From Myxococcaceae bacterium JPH2 (GTDB lineage Bacteria; Myxococcota; Myxococcia; Myxococcales; Myxococcaceae), in NCBI GenBank assembly GCA_016458225.1, contig JAEMGR010000001.1, positions 868,001-932,000 of the forward strand: a stretch of 64,000 nucleotides of DNA, given 5' to 3'. The notes below the pieces were generated by a model. The model had not been told where the DNA came from and made no database searches. It was given only the letters and a program-made list of their open reading frames with translations. Within the stretch, counting starts at the first letter, position 1; every line of letters starts with the position of its first letter. A program made the translations under genes and the position numbers. Positions 28,450 through 37,105 of the stretch are shown here, piece by piece.

Positions 28450-29250
28450 ATGCCAATGAACGACCGCAGACAGGACGACCTGGAGCAGCCCCCCTTGTCG
28501 GAGCAGTCCATGGCCCAGCTCTTCCGCGGGGAGCTGAGCCGCTCGGACACCTGGCGCACCCGCCTGGACACGACGACGAACTGGGCGCTCACCACCACCG
28601 CGGCGGTCATCTCGTTCGGCTTCGCGTCCCCGGACAGCTCCCACGTCACCTTCCTCGTGGGCATCTGGATGGTGGTGTCCTTCCTCCTCATCGAGGCGCG
28701 GCGCTACCGCTACTACGACCTGTGGAACCGCCGCGTGCGCCTCTTGGAGGACGGCTGGTGGGCGCCCATGCTGCGGCGCGAGCCGGTGGATCCAGACGCA
28801 CTGCGCGAGCTGGCGGTGGAGATGTCCCGGCCGCAAATCCAGCTCTCGCTCTCGTCCGCCATCGCCACGCGGCTCAACCGCGCCTACGGGCCCATCCTGA
28901 TGGTCCTGCTCGTCACCTGGTTCTTCAAGGTGTACAGCCACCCGAGGCCACCCGACTCGTTCGGGGAGTTCCTCGACCGCGCCCGCGTGGCCTGGATACC
29001 GGGGGTGGTGGTGATGGGCATCCTCATCGTCATCACCCTGGGGGCGGCGTACTTGTTCCTCGCCTCGCTGTTCATCCGGGCGCCCATGGGCGAGCTGCGC
29101 ACGCGCCCTCGGGGCCGCCGCGCCGCCCTGTGGGAGTCCTTCTACCGGCCCTACGCCATCCACCACCGCCGCCGGACGCGGCGTGCTCCCGCGACGCCCC
29201 CCGGCCCGCCCGCGCCCCGCCCGCCGTCTCCCCCGCTGTTCGAGCCGTAG
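28450..29250 (+). CDS. DUF2270 membrane protein
   Basis: 266 residues with four hydrophobic stretches: two before residue ~90 (TTNWALTTTAAVISFGF, VTFLVGIWMVVSFLLIEA), two after (YGPILMVLLVTWFFKVY, VVVMGILIVITLGAAYLF). Between them is the soluble EARRYRYYDLWNRRVRLLE segment typical of DUF2270. The C-terminus is a Pro/Arg-rich tail. Function is not known. An in-frame ATG at 28456 is an alternative start. It is divergent from the hybrid kinase gene. Confidence 0.85.
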   Translation: MPMNDRRQDDLEQPPLSEQSMAQLFRGELSRSDTWRTRLDTTTNWALTTTAAVISFGFASPDSSHVTFLVGIWMVVSFLLIEARRYRYYDLWNRRVRLLEDGWWAPMLRREPVDPDALRELAVEMSRPQIQLSLSSAIATRLNRAYGPILMVLLVTWFFKVYSHPRPPDSFGEFLDRARVAWIPGVVVMGILIVITLGAAYLFLASLFIRAPMGELRTRPRGRRAALWESFYRPYAIHHRRRTRRAPATPPGPPAPRPPSPPLFEP

Positions 29251-29381
29251 CCCAAGCCCCGCCGGGCAGGCTCGCGCCCACTGGCGGACGCCTCCCTCGT
29301 TCATGGCGCCCATGTCCGAGGCTGAAGCCCTCGCGGATTCCTCCTTCCGGGGGCGGTGCTTTTGTGCTGTGTACCCCCGCC

Positions 29382-30386
29382 ATGGCGAACACGCGCACTG
29401 TGACAATCATCAATGGCGACGGCATCGGACCCGAGGTGACGGCGGCCACCCTCCGCGTCCTCGAAGCGCTCAAGGTCCCGCTCGAGTTCGAGTTCAAGGA
29501 CGCCGGCAGCGAGATCGTGGCCAAGTTCGGCACCAACCTCCCGCACGAGACCGTGGAAGCGGTCCTCCGCAGCGGCGTCGCGCTCAAGGGCCCCACCGGC
29601 ACCGTAGTGGGCGGCGGCCTTCCCTCCGCGAACGTGGGCCTGCGCAAGCGGCTGGACCTCTACTCGTCCCTGCGCCCCGTCAAGAGCGTGCCCAACGTGA
29701 AGACGCGCTACGAGGGCGTGGACCTCGTCGTCGTGCGCGAGAACACCGAGGACCTGTACGCCGGCCTGGAGCACATCATCGTCCCGGGCGTCGTCGAGTC
29801 GCTGAAGATCATCACCGAGAAGGCCTCCACGCGCATCGCGCGCTTCGCCTTCGAGTACGCCAAGAAGGCCGGCCGCAAGAAGGTGTCCGCCGTCCACAAG
29901 GCGAACATCATGAAGCTCTCGGACGGCCTCTTCCTGGACTGCTGCCGCAAGGTCGGCCGTGAGTTCCCGGAGATCCAGTACGAGGAAGTCATCATCGACA
30001 ACCTCTGCATGCAGCTGGTGAAGGACCCGACCCGTTACGACGTGCTGGTGACGGAGAACCTCTACGGGGACATCGTCAGTGACCTGTGCGCCGGACTCGT
30101 TGGCGGCCTGGGCCTGGTGCCGGGCGCGAACATCGGTGAGCGCACCGCCGTCTTCGAGGCCGTGCACGGCACCGCCCCGGACATCGCGGGCAAGGGCATC
30201 GCCAACCCCACCGCCCTGATGATGTCCGCGGTGATGATGCTGGACTGGATGGACCTGCGCGAGGAGTCCAAGCGCATGGCCAACGCCATCCTCAAGGTCT
30301 ACGGCGACGGCAAGGTGCGCACCGGCGACCTGGGCGGCGGCGCGACCACCCGCGACTTCACCGACGCCGTCATCGCCGCGCTGTAA
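29382..30386 (+). CDS. NAD-dependent isocitrate/isopropylmalate-family dehydrogenase
   Basis: 334 residues, beta-decarboxylating dehydrogenase family, IDH3-like in length and motifs. Start INGDGIGPEV; substrate Arg cluster (PSANVGLRKRLDLYSSLRPV in part), RENTEDLYAGLEH with Glu marking isocitrate rather than isopropylmalate specificity; catalytic Lys in HKANIMKL; metal-binding Asp in YGDIVSDLCAGLVGG; and cofactor loop HGTAPDIAGKG. The HGTAPDIAGKGIANP run is the NAD type. It should convert isocitrate to 2-oxoglutarate in the TCA cycle. Its TAA and the convergent SUI1-like gene's stop are adjacent (no bases between). Confidence 0.92.
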   Translation: MANTRTVTIINGDGIGPEVTAATLRVLEALKVPLEFEFKDAGSEIVAKFGTNLPHETVEAVLRSGVALKGPTGTVVGGGLPSANVGLRKRLDLYSSLRPVKSVPNVKTRYEGVDLVVVRENTEDLYAGLEHIIVPGVVESLKIITEKASTRIARFAFEYAKKAGRKKVSAVHKANIMKLSDGLFLDCCRKVGREFPEIQYEEVIIDNLCMQLVKDPTRYDVLVTENLYGDIVSDLCAGLVGGLGLVPGANIGERTAVFEAVHGTAPDIAGKGIANPTALMMSAVMMLDWMDLREESKRMANAILKVYGDGKVRTGDLGGGATTRDFTDAVIAAL

Positions 30387-30767
30387 TCAGCCGACCGTGA
30401 CTCGGCGCACGCCCCGCGCCTCGAGCAGCGCGGGGAGTCGCTCCCGTTGATCGCCCTGGAGGACGAGCGTCCCGTCCTCCAGCGCGCCCCCGCAGCCCAG
30501 CGAGCCCTTGAGCGCCTTGAGCCACACCTCGAGCTGCGCCTCGGGCAGACCGAGCTGCTCCACCACCGTCACTTCCTTGCCGCCCCGGCCCTTGCGCTCC
30601 ATGCGCACCACGGCGCGCGCGGGCCCCTTGGGCTCGGGCTTCGTGGCGGCCGGCTTCGGCGCGGGGCCAGTCGGCAGCGCGTCGCGCTGAGCAGCCAGCG
30701 CGGCGAACGGATTGTGGAAGGGCGCCGCGGGTGCCGGCGCCTCGTCCTTCTTGTCGCGCTTGCCCAT
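30387..30767 (-). CDS. SUI1/eIF1-family translation factor (YciH-like)
   Basis: 126 residues. N-terminal ~50 residues are Pro/Ala/Lys-rich and unstructured. The SUI1 domain (~52-124) has VVRMERKGRGGKEVTVVEQL and LKGSLGCGGALEDGTLVLQGDQ, the conserved Lys-Lys-x-x-GxGG...GxIxxQGxxR pattern. YciH homologues bind the 30S subunit and influence start-codon fidelity. It ends right at the stop of the isocitrate dehydrogenase gene, and 11 bases separate it from the upstream VKOR-DsbA gene on the same strand, so it is probably the last gene of a three-gene run. Confidence 0.9.
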   Translation of the reverse strand: MGKRDKKDEAPAPAAPFHNPFAALAAQRDALPTGPAPKPAATKPEPKGPARAVVRMERKGRGGKEVTVVEQLGLPEAQLEVWLKALKGSLGCGGALEDGTLVLQGDQRERLPALLEARGVRRVTVG

Positions 30768-30778
30768 GCGTCAGTCGC

Positions 30779-32176
30779 CTAGTGGCCGTGGCCCTCATGG
30801 CCGGAAGGCTCGCCGGACATGAACACGCGCGGCGGCGGCAGCGCCTGGAACGCGGGCGCGTTGGCGTCCCCGCCCGCGAGGACGAGCGCGTAGAGCAGCG
30901 CCGGAGCGGGCGGCACCACGCGGCCGTTCACCACCACGAGCGGCGTGCCCTCCAGGTTGAACTTCATCGCGGCCTCCACGTCCGAGCGCAGCTTGCCCAT
31001 CGTCTCGGGGCTCGCCATGCACGCGTCCAGCTGCATGCGCGACATGGAGCCCGACGAGGCGATCTGCACCACATTGTCCGTGTCCAGCATCGCCTGGGCG
31101 TTGAAGAGCTTCTCGCGCAGCTCCCAGAAGTCCGGCGCGCTCTCCAGGCACACCTGCGCCTTGGCGGCCTGGCACCGCACGCTGGGCGCGTCCGGGCCTC
31201 GGCGCGGCATGGCCGGGTTGCACATGCCATCGAGCGGGAACTGACGCGCCTCCACCGACACGGAGCCCGCCGGCACGCGCTTCTTCAGCACGGCCAGCTC
31301 CTCCACCAGCGCCTTGCAGTGAGGGCACTTGCTGTCCGTCCACTCGACAATCTTCACGGGCGCGTCCGCGGGACCGAAGAGGCGACGCGGCGGCGTGGAG
31401 GACGGCTGCGGCGTGGCGGCGCGGTACTGCGCGAGCGCGTCCGACAGGCCCTGGCGCTGCTCCACCGTGAGGCTTCCCAGGAGCAGGTCCAGCGTCAGCG
31501 GCGTGGCGGCCGCCGTGCTCGACGCGTTGTCGGACGAGGACGCCGTCGTGGGCGGCAGGATGGCCCCGGGCGCCGAGGCCTTCGGGGTGGCGCTGCCCGG
31601 CAGCAGGGTGACGACGAAGGCCGCCACCGCGAAGCCCACCGTCCACTTCAGCGCGGGCGCCCACTCCCCGGCGCGCGGCATCACCGGCGCGGGCAGTCCA
31701 CGCCACGCCACCGCGACGAAGGCGAGCACCAGCACGTAGGTGCCCAGACACGTGATGCACAGCGCGCCCACCTGGGCACTCGCGGCGGCGAACGTCACCA
31801 CGGAGACCACGCCCGCGGCGGCCACCAGGCGCAACCCCACGGCGGCCGGGCGCACGTCCCGACCCGAGCGGGCCCACACGAGGTACAGCGACGCGAGGCC
31901 CACGGCGACCAGGCCCCACACGAGCCCGAGGCCCGCCACCGGCATGCCGAACAGCTCATGCAAGCGGCTGGCGAACGGCGAGTTCCACACCGTCTCGCAG
32001 TTGACGTGCTCGGAGATGCCGCAGACGGTGCTGCCGCCCTCGCGGAGGGTCAGCAACTGCGTCCATTGGAAGAGGGACAGGACACTCTCGGCGACCCCGA
32101 GCAGCAGCAGCAGGGACGCGCCGCGCGTGGGGACGGAGGGAGTCGGTGGGGCCTTGGCTGGGGCCTTCTGGCTCAT
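30779..32176 (-). CDS. VKOR-DsbA fusion, disulphide-bond formation
   Basis: 465 residues. N-terminal VKOR domain (~20-195): four or five membrane helices, loop Cys52/Cys60 (VCGISEHVNC) and CxxC Cys140-Cys143 (CITC) facing quinone. Low-complexity Ala/Ser/Pro linker (~197-265). C-terminal DsbA-like thioredoxin domain with CPHC (Cys284/287) followed by KALVEEL, and cis-Pro in GTPLVVVNG. One chain therefore oxidises substrate proteins and passes electrons to quinone, replacing separate DsbA and DsbB. The C-terminus is His-rich (HEGHGH), perhaps metal-binding. It overlaps the upstream cupin gene by four bases (ATGA). Confidence 0.93.
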   Translation of the reverse strand: MSQKAPAKAPPTPSVPTRGASLLLLLGVAESVLSLFQWTQLLTLREGGSTVCGISEHVNCETVWNSPFASRLHELFGMPVAGLGLVWGLVAVGLASLYLVWARSGRDVRPAAVGLRLVAAAGVVSVVTFAAASAQVGALCITCLGTYVLVLAFVAVAWRGLPAPVMPRAGEWAPALKWTVGFAVAAFVVTLLPGSATPKASAPGAILPPTTASSSDNASSTAAATPLTLDLLLGSLTVEQRQGLSDALAQYRAATPQPSSTPPRRLFGPADAPVKIVEWTDSKCPHCKALVEELAVLKKRVPAGSVSVEARQFPLDGMCNPAMPRRGPDAPSVRCQAAKAQVCLESAPDFWELREKLFNAQAMLDTDNVVQIASSGSMSRMQLDACMASPETMGKLRSDVEAAMKFNLEGTPLVVVNGRVVPPAPALLYALVLAGGDANAPAFQALPPPRVFMSGEPSGHEGHGH

Positions 32177-32499
32177 ACGTGCTCCGGAGGAGGGGTCATC
32201 AGGACGAGGAGGCGGGCGGGTTCCGGGCCGTCATTGGCGACCCCGTGCTCCGCGCCCGCGGGTGCGAAGACTGAGGCGCCGGGCCCATGGGTCTCTTCCT
32301 CGGTGCCCACGCGAAAGCGGCACCGGCCCTCCAGGACGACATAGACCTTGTCGGAGGTGGCGTGCCGGTGGGGCTTCTGCGACTGGCCGGCGGCCAGGCA
32401 GTAGACATCCAGGAGGAAGCGCCCGGACTGGAAGACAGCGTGTTTCTGGAGCTTCTCCAGGGAGAACCCCTGGAAGGACGACAGGTGCTTCACATCCAT
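32173..32499 (-). CDS. small cupin protein
   Basis: 108 residues, single cupin_2 barrel. Motif 1 is PHRHATSDKVYVVLEGRCRF (His, His, Glu ligand pattern; shown in part), motif 2 is FAPAGAEHGVANDG. Metal is likely; the substrate is unknown. ATG 32497-32499 follows AAGGAG. Stop and start of the next gene (VKOR-DsbA) overlap as ATGA, so translation is coupled. A TATA-rich promoter candidate lies at 32522-32529. Confidence 0.87.
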   Translation of the reverse strand: MDVKHLSSFQGFSLEKLQKHAVFQSGRFLLDVYCLAAGQSQKPHRHATSDKVYVVLEGRCRFRVGTEEETHGPGASVFAPAGAEHGVANDGPEPARLLVLMTPPPEHV

Positions 32500-32521
32500 C
32501 GTGGCAAACGCTCCTTCGCCT

Positions 32522-32529
32522 CTATATAG
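32522..32529. promoter_or_regulatory. AT-rich promoter candidate between divergent genes
   Basis: CTATATAG is an 8-bp palindrome in otherwise GC-rich DNA, 23 bases from the cupin start (minus) and nine from the YgfZ start (plus). Position suits a -10 element for the cupin operon. No clear -35 was identified. Confidence 0.35.
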
Positions 32530-32537
32530 CGACGGAC

Positions 32538-33614
32538 ATGGAACCGCTGTCGCTGCATTTTGTTCACGAGCGGGCCGGGGCCCGCTTCTTTTCCGTGGGC
32601 GGCCGCGAAGCAGTGGCCGGGTATGGGGACGACGTGGGCGCCGAGTATCGCGCGGCCCGCGACGCCGTGGGGCTCCACGATGCGTCCTACCGCGAAATCC
32701 TCCGGATAACCGGGGAGGACCGCGCCTCCTTCCTGCACGGCATGGTCACCCAGGAGGTGAAGGGCCTCCCGGTCGGCTCGGCCGCCTATGCCGCCCTCAT
32801 CACCGTGAAGGGTTCCATGGTGGCGGACGCCCGCATCCTCAAGCGGGAGGACGACCTCGTCCTGGACACGGAGCCCGGCCTGGGCGCCAAGGTCCGGGAG
32901 TTCCTGGAGAAGTACCTCATCTCCGAGGACGCCGAGCTGCACGACGCCACGGGCGAGCTGGGGTGGCTGCGGCTCCTCGGTCCCCGGACGCCCGCGGTGC
33001 TGACCGCCGCCCTGGGCGCCCCGTTCGAGCCGCTGGCGCACCAGACCACCCGGACGGCCACGCTGGGCGGCCAGGAGGTCCGACTGGTGGGCAACACGTC
33101 GCTGGGCGCCTCGGACGTGGACGTGCTCGTCCCGCGCGCGGGGCTGGAGGCGGTGTGGGCGGCGCTGACTGAGGCGGGCGCGGCCGAGGGCATCCGGCCG
33201 CTGGGCTTCGAGGCCCTGGAGCTGCTGCGGGTGGAGGCCGGGGTGCCTCGGTATGGCCAGGACATGGTGGACACCACCATCCCGCTGGAGGCCAACCTCA
33301 CCCACGCCATCTCGTACAACAAGGGTTGCTACATCGGGCAGGAGGTCATCGCCCGCGCCACCTTCCGCGGACACATGAACCGCAAGCTGGCGGGGCTCCT
33401 GCTCGGCGAGGCGGACGTGGCGCCCGGCACCGAGCTGCGCCGGGGCGGCAAGAAGGTGGGCTGGGTGACGTCCGTGGTGCGCTCGCCCACCCGAGGACAG
33501 CGAGTGGCGCTGGGCTACGTGCACCGGGACTCGCTGGAGCCCGGCACGGAGCTGACCCTCGCCGAGGGCCCCTCCACGGCCACCGTCTCCACCCTGCCCT
33601 TCCCGCCGGGGTAG
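32538..33614 (+). CDS. ygfZ: YgfZ/GcvT-like folate-binding protein
   Basis: 358 residues of the GcvT fold. The YgfZ signature K-G-C-Y-x-G-Q-E is present (YNKGCYIGQEV, ~260-270), along with HDASYREILRITGEDRASFLHG at the N-terminus (quoted in part) and the C-terminal beta barrel with VGWVTSVVRSP and ALGYVHRD. YgfZ (IBA57) helps assemble or repair Fe-S clusters in a folate-dependent way. True aminomethyltransferases of the glycine cleavage system lack KGCYxGQE, so GcvT is unlikely. It is divergent from the cupin operon, and 11 bases before a lipoprotein gene on the same strand. Confidence 0.92.
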   Translation: MEPLSLHFVHERAGARFFSVGGREAVAGYGDDVGAEYRAARDAVGLHDASYREILRITGEDRASFLHGMVTQEVKGLPVGSAAYAALITVKGSMVADARILKREDDLVLDTEPGLGAKVREFLEKYLISEDAELHDATGELGWLRLLGPRTPAVLTAALGAPFEPLAHQTTRTATLGGQEVRLVGNTSLGASDVDVLVPRAGLEAVWAALTEAGAAEGIRPLGFEALELLRVEAGVPRYGQDMVDTTIPLEANLTHAISYNKGCYIGQEVIARATFRGHMNRKLAGLLLGEADVAPGTELRRGGKKVGWVTSVVRSPTRGQRVALGYVHRDSLEPGTELTLAEGPSTATVSTLPFPPG

Positions 33615-33625
33615 ATTCGGCCTCC

Positions 33626-34432
33626 ATGGCCACCTCCTCGTGCTCGCTTCCGCGCCCGCGCTGGCTGCTCGCTGCGCTGGCGATGCTGTCGCTCACCGGC
33701 TGCTTCGACATGGTGGAGGACGTCTGGTTGCACTCGGACGGCTCCGCACGAGTCCGCGTGGACCTGAGCATGCCCCGAGCGCTCCTGCCGCTGGCGCAGG
33801 CCGGCGGAGAGGACCCGGTGGCGCGAGTGAAGGGGCGCACCCAGGCCGCCGAGGGCCGCCTGAAGAACGACCCGGACCTCTCCCACTTCGAGCTGTCCTA
33901 TGCCGAGGAGGGAGAGCTGCTCCACGTCATCTACGACCTGACGGTGAAGGACGCCACGAAGCTGTCGACGCTCCAGCAGCGGGCCCTGGATGTCGCCACG
34001 ACGGAGGAGCGAGCGCAGCTCGGAGGCTTGTGGGGGCTGCGCATCGAGAAGCCTTCGAGCGGCGAGGCCCTCTTCGTGCAGCGCTTCGAGCCGGACCAGT
34101 CGAGCGCGCGCGTGGACACCGACCTCGCGGACGCGGCGGCGAAGGAGTTGGGGCACCGCCTGGCCCTGGCCCTCTTCGCGGACCACCACGTCACAGTGCG
34201 CGTGCACGGCGAGAGCATCGGCGAGACGAACGGCACGGTGAACGCGCAGAAGGACTCCGTCGAGTGGAAGATGCCGCTCGCGGACTTCGTGAATGGCAAC
34301 AACCCGGGCCGAGAGCTGCGCGCGGTCGTGTACACAGGCGCGCCCGCGTGGCTGTGGCCCCTCGTCATCGGAGTCCCGCTCGCGACCTTGGGACTCGCCA
34401 TCGCCTCGGTCCGCCGCAGACGCGCGCCGTAG
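33626..34432 (+). CDS. lipoprotein with C-terminal membrane helix
   Basis: 268 residues. Lipobox LTGC puts the lipidated Cys at residue 26. The middle (~30-235) alternates short strands with charged helices (VRVDLSMPRALLPLAQAG, HVIYDLTVKDATKLSTLQQRA). A membrane helix (WLWPLVIGVPLATLGLAIA) and short Arg-rich tail (RRRRAP) close the protein. It would be anchored both by lipid and by the helix. Family not recognised. It follows YgfZ at 11 bases and is probably cotranscribed. Confidence 0.75.
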   Translation: MATSSCSLPRPRWLLAALAMLSLTGCFDMVEDVWLHSDGSARVRVDLSMPRALLPLAQAGGEDPVARVKGRTQAAEGRLKNDPDLSHFELSYAEEGELLHVIYDLTVKDATKLSTLQQRALDVATTEERAQLGGLWGLRIEKPSSGEALFVQRFEPDQSSARVDTDLADAAAKELGHRLALALFADHHVTVRVHGESIGETNGTVNAQKDSVEWKMPLADFVNGNNPGRELRAVVYTGAPAWLWPLVIGVPLATLGLAIASVRRRRAP

Positions 34433-34460
34433 GCCGCTTGAGCGAACAGCACCGCCGCGC

Positions 34461-35645
34461 TCAGCCCGCCACGAGCATCCCCACCACGCCTCCGCCGAGC
34501 ACGAGCCACGCGGAGTTGATGCGGAAGCGAAGCAGCAACACGGCGGACACCACCGACAGCGCCACCGTCCACCCATCCACCAGCGCCGAGCGCCCGAGCT
34601 GCCACGTCACCAGCGCCATCAGCGCGAGGGACGCGACGTTGACGCCATCCAGCACCGCGCCCGCCGCCCAGGAACGCCGCAGCCGAGGCACCAGCGGACC
34701 GCTCACCGCGACGAAGAAGAAGGCCGGCAGGAAGATGCCCAGCGTGGCCACCACCGCGCCGGGCGCACCACCGAGCACGTAGCCGATGAACGTCGCGGTG
34801 GTGAACACGGGCCCAGGCGTCACCTGCCCCACCGCCACCGCGTCCAAGAGCTGAGCCTGGGTAAGCCAGCCCCAACGCTCCACCAGGTCCGAGCGCAGGA
34901 AGGCCAGCAGCACATAGCCACTGCCGTAAAGGACCGAGCCCACCTTGAGGAAGAACAGGAACAGGCCCTGAAGACTGAAGGGCGTCGCGAGGGCCGCCAC
35001 GCCCGAGGGCACCACGGGCCACAGCGGCACCAGACCCGCCAGCGATGACGGAGTCCCCTGCCGCCGCCGTGCCACCGCGCGAACCACAAGCACGACAAGT
35101 CCCGCGAGCAGCAACACCAGCAGCTCGTCGACGCCCAGCGCGCTGGCAGCCACCGCGCCCACGCCGAGGGCCGCGAGCCCGGCTGTCTTCACAGTGGAGC
35201 GAAGCAAGCCCCACAGGGCCTGGAGCACCACGGCGATGATGACGGGCTTCACGCCATACAGCAGCGCGTCCGCGCGAGGCAGGCTGCCGAACCGCACATA
35301 GGCCCAAGCGATGCCCGAGACGATAAGCGCGGCCGGCAGGATGAAGCAGGCACCCGCCACGATGAGCCCAAGCCACCCCGCGCGCCGGTGCCCGATGTGG
35401 ATGGCCAGCTCGGTGGAGTTGGGGCCCGGGATGAGGTTGCAGGCCCCGAGCAGGTCCACGAACTCCTCGCGAGACAGCCAGCGACGGCGCCGCACGACCT
35501 CATCCTCCATCATCGCGATGTGAGCGGCGGGGCCACCGAAGGCCGTCGTCCCCAAGCGAAGGTACAGAAGGGCAAGCTCCGCCAGCGCGGGCCCCCGAGC
35601 ACGCGGCGACTCAAGCTCGGAGGAAGGTTCGCGCGGTTGACTCAT
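34461..35645 (-). CDS. chrA: chromate transporter, bidomain ChrA type
   Basis: 394 residues from ATG 35645 (an upstream in-frame ATG at 35669 would overlap the preceding gene by 14 bases). Two homologous halves, each with the CHR domain: first half LRLGTTAFGGPAAHIAMMEDEVV and ACNLIPGPNSTELAIHIG, second half LKVGSVLYGSGYVLLAFL and AVGQVTPGPVFTTATFIGY. About ten membrane helices. ChrA exports chromate by a proton-linked mechanism and gives resistance; some family members may have other anions. It is the last gene of a three-gene minus-strand run whose other members are not known chromate genes (no ChrB). Confidence 0.92.
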   Translation of the reverse strand: MSQPREPSSELESPRARGPALAELALLYLRLGTTAFGGPAAHIAMMEDEVVRRRRWLSREEFVDLLGACNLIPGPNSTELAIHIGHRRAGWLGLIVAGACFILPAALIVSGIAWAYVRFGSLPRADALLYGVKPVIIAVVLQALWGLLRSTVKTAGLAALGVGAVAASALGVDELLVLLLAGLVVLVVRAVARRRQGTPSSLAGLVPLWPVVPSGVAALATPFSLQGLFLFFLKVGSVLYGSGYVLLAFLRSDLVERWGWLTQAQLLDAVAVGQVTPGPVFTTATFIGYVLGGAPGAVVATLGIFLPAFFFVAVSGPLVPRLRRSWAAGAVLDGVNVASLALMALVTWQLGRSALVDGWTVALSVVSAVLLLRFRINSAWLVLGGGVVGMLVAG

Positions 35646-35655
35646 CCGCCGCACC

Positions 35656-36219
35656 CTACCCGCGTTCATCCACCGCCTTCAGCAACGGATGGACGACAGC
35701 GCCCATCGACGACAGCGCCTCACAGCGTCCTCGTCCCAACCGCCAGGCCAGCCACAGCGCCGGCAGCGTGAGCAGGTCCGTCACATCCATCACATGCGAA
35801 ACCGGCCGCACCGAAGGCCAAGGAAGGCCCGAGCCCCAAGCGCCCACGGCCCGAGCCGGCCACTGCAAGCTCCCCAGACCCCAACGCCAACCATCCGCCG
35901 CGAGCCGAGACACCTTGGTCGCGGAGAAGCCCAGCCCCGCCACCAGGATGCAAACCCAGAGCACACGCCGAGAGGGACGGAAGTCTCCCATCATTCCAGT
36001 GCGAGCCACTTCCCAAAGCGCCTGCAGCAGCAGCGGGAACATGACGAGCCCCGCCGCATCCGACAGCTTCCCAGTCCACCAGGAAGGCCAGCGGGCCTTG
36101 AAGACATGGTCGTTGAGGACGAGCACGCCTACGGCCAACAACATGCCGGGATGCAACAACATGCTGCCAGGAAAGGGGCGCGAGGGAGCCGACGCATCGC
36201 GAAGCAACGGGAGGCTCAT
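35656..36219 (-). CDS. membrane protein of unknown function
   Basis: 187 residues with about four hydrophobic segments (HPGMLLAVGVLVLND, LSDAAGLVMFPLLLQALW, VLWVCILVAGLGFSATKV, a later LLTLPALWLAWRLG). The HxxKxRxPxWWTGKLSD pattern and DVTDLLTLPAL are probably the conserved core. I recognise no family. Its ATG overlaps the stop of the upstream gene (ATGA at 36216-36219), and ChrA follows 10 bases downstream. Confidence 0.75.
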   Translation of the reverse strand: MSLPLLRDASAPSRPFPGSMLLHPGMLLAVGVLVLNDHVFKARWPSWWTGKLSDAAGLVMFPLLLQALWEVARTGMMGDFRPSRRVLWVCILVAGLGFSATKVSRLAADGWRWGLGSLQWPARAVGAWGSGLPWPSVRPVSHVMDVTDLLTLPALWLAWRLGRGRCEALSSMGAVVHPLLKAVDERG

Positions 36220-36848
36220 GGCTCGAACACGCCCACCGCGAGCCCTTCGGGCAGGGCGGCGTGATCATTGACATGCACATTCGCGAGGGCGTCCCATTCG
36301 ACGTCGACGGTACCCTCGGCGACACCGCGCTCGACTTCAAGGCGCAAGGTCATCGGAAAGGAACACGGCACACCACTCTTCAGTCGACAGTCGGGCGCCA
36401 AGAGCGACAGGAAGGCGCGCTCGCTCACCGCGACTGACTCGCCTGCGGCCCCGAGGGTGACCGATGAGCCCAGAAGCGCGGGAGATTGCCCCGGCGGTTC
36501 CAACACCACACGCAGCCAGGGGCGCTCGGACTTGGACGGATTCGCGGGAGTCCAGCGCGCGGTGGCTCGGACTTGAAGCGCGCCCTCGACACGCTCGAAG
36601 ACATCCTCCGTCGCGGAGACCTGCACCACGAGGACTCGGGTGACGCTCGGCTCCTGTGACGTGAGCTGCACGGGAGCGCCGGTGCGCGGGAGTGAAAAGA
36701 CATCGGGCGACGGAGGCGCGGAAGAAGCCGCCACACTCGCGCAGGCCACGACCAACGCAAGTCGCGCGGCCCACAGTCGCGCACGAGGAGGGATGAACGA
36801 ACGCAGGGGCTGCGGAGTCACCTGAAACGACGGCCTCGTGTCTGACAT
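36216..36848 (-). CDS. exported beta-rich protein of unknown function
   Basis: 210 residues from ATG 36846-36848. A basic N-region precedes a signal-type hydrophobic segment (LWAARLALVVACASVAASSA); a shorter start is not available. The mature part is beta-rich, with phrases like VQVSATEDVFERVEGALQVRA and LRVVLEPPGQSPALLGSSVTL, and two Cys (DCRLKSGVPC) that could bond. No known family. Coupled by ATGA overlap to the following membrane protein gene; together with ChrA it forms a three-gene run. Confidence 0.75.
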   Translation of the reverse strand: MSDTRPSFQVTPQPLRSFIPPRARLWAARLALVVACASVAASSAPPSPDVFSLPRTGAPVQLTSQEPSVTRVLVVQVSATEDVFERVEGALQVRATARWTPANPSKSERPWLRVVLEPPGQSPALLGSSVTLGAAGESVAVSERAFLSLLAPDCRLKSGVPCSFPMTLRLEVERGVAEGTVDVEWDALANVHVNDHAALPEGLAVGVFEP

Positions 36849-37105
36849 TGCCTCGGCTGGACCTTTCCCCGAGAGCCTCATGGCCGCCCCCGAGCACCGC
36901 ACTGGAGTCATCGCGAGCGAACGCGCGCTCCAAGCCCATAGCAAGTCAGGTGCCACCCCTGTCCCGCAGACGCCCAGCAGCCCCGAGCCACCCATCAGGA
37001 CCAGGTCGCGACACGCATGTCATGGAATCGCATCCACCGCTCGGTCGCATCGGATCCACCGCGGAGCACTCTCACGCGGCCCCGTGAGGACAGGCACAGA
37101 CAACC

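Noticed and set aside
26613-29381. Plus-strand open frame running through the hybrid kinase gene into the isocitrate dehydrogenase gene
   Set aside because: Only the part from 29382 has domain content; the rest is antisense to the kinase with shadow composition.
34461-36848. Chromate-resistance operon
   Set aside because: ChrA is clear, but the two upstream coupled genes have no known chromate function and no ChrB-like regulator is present.
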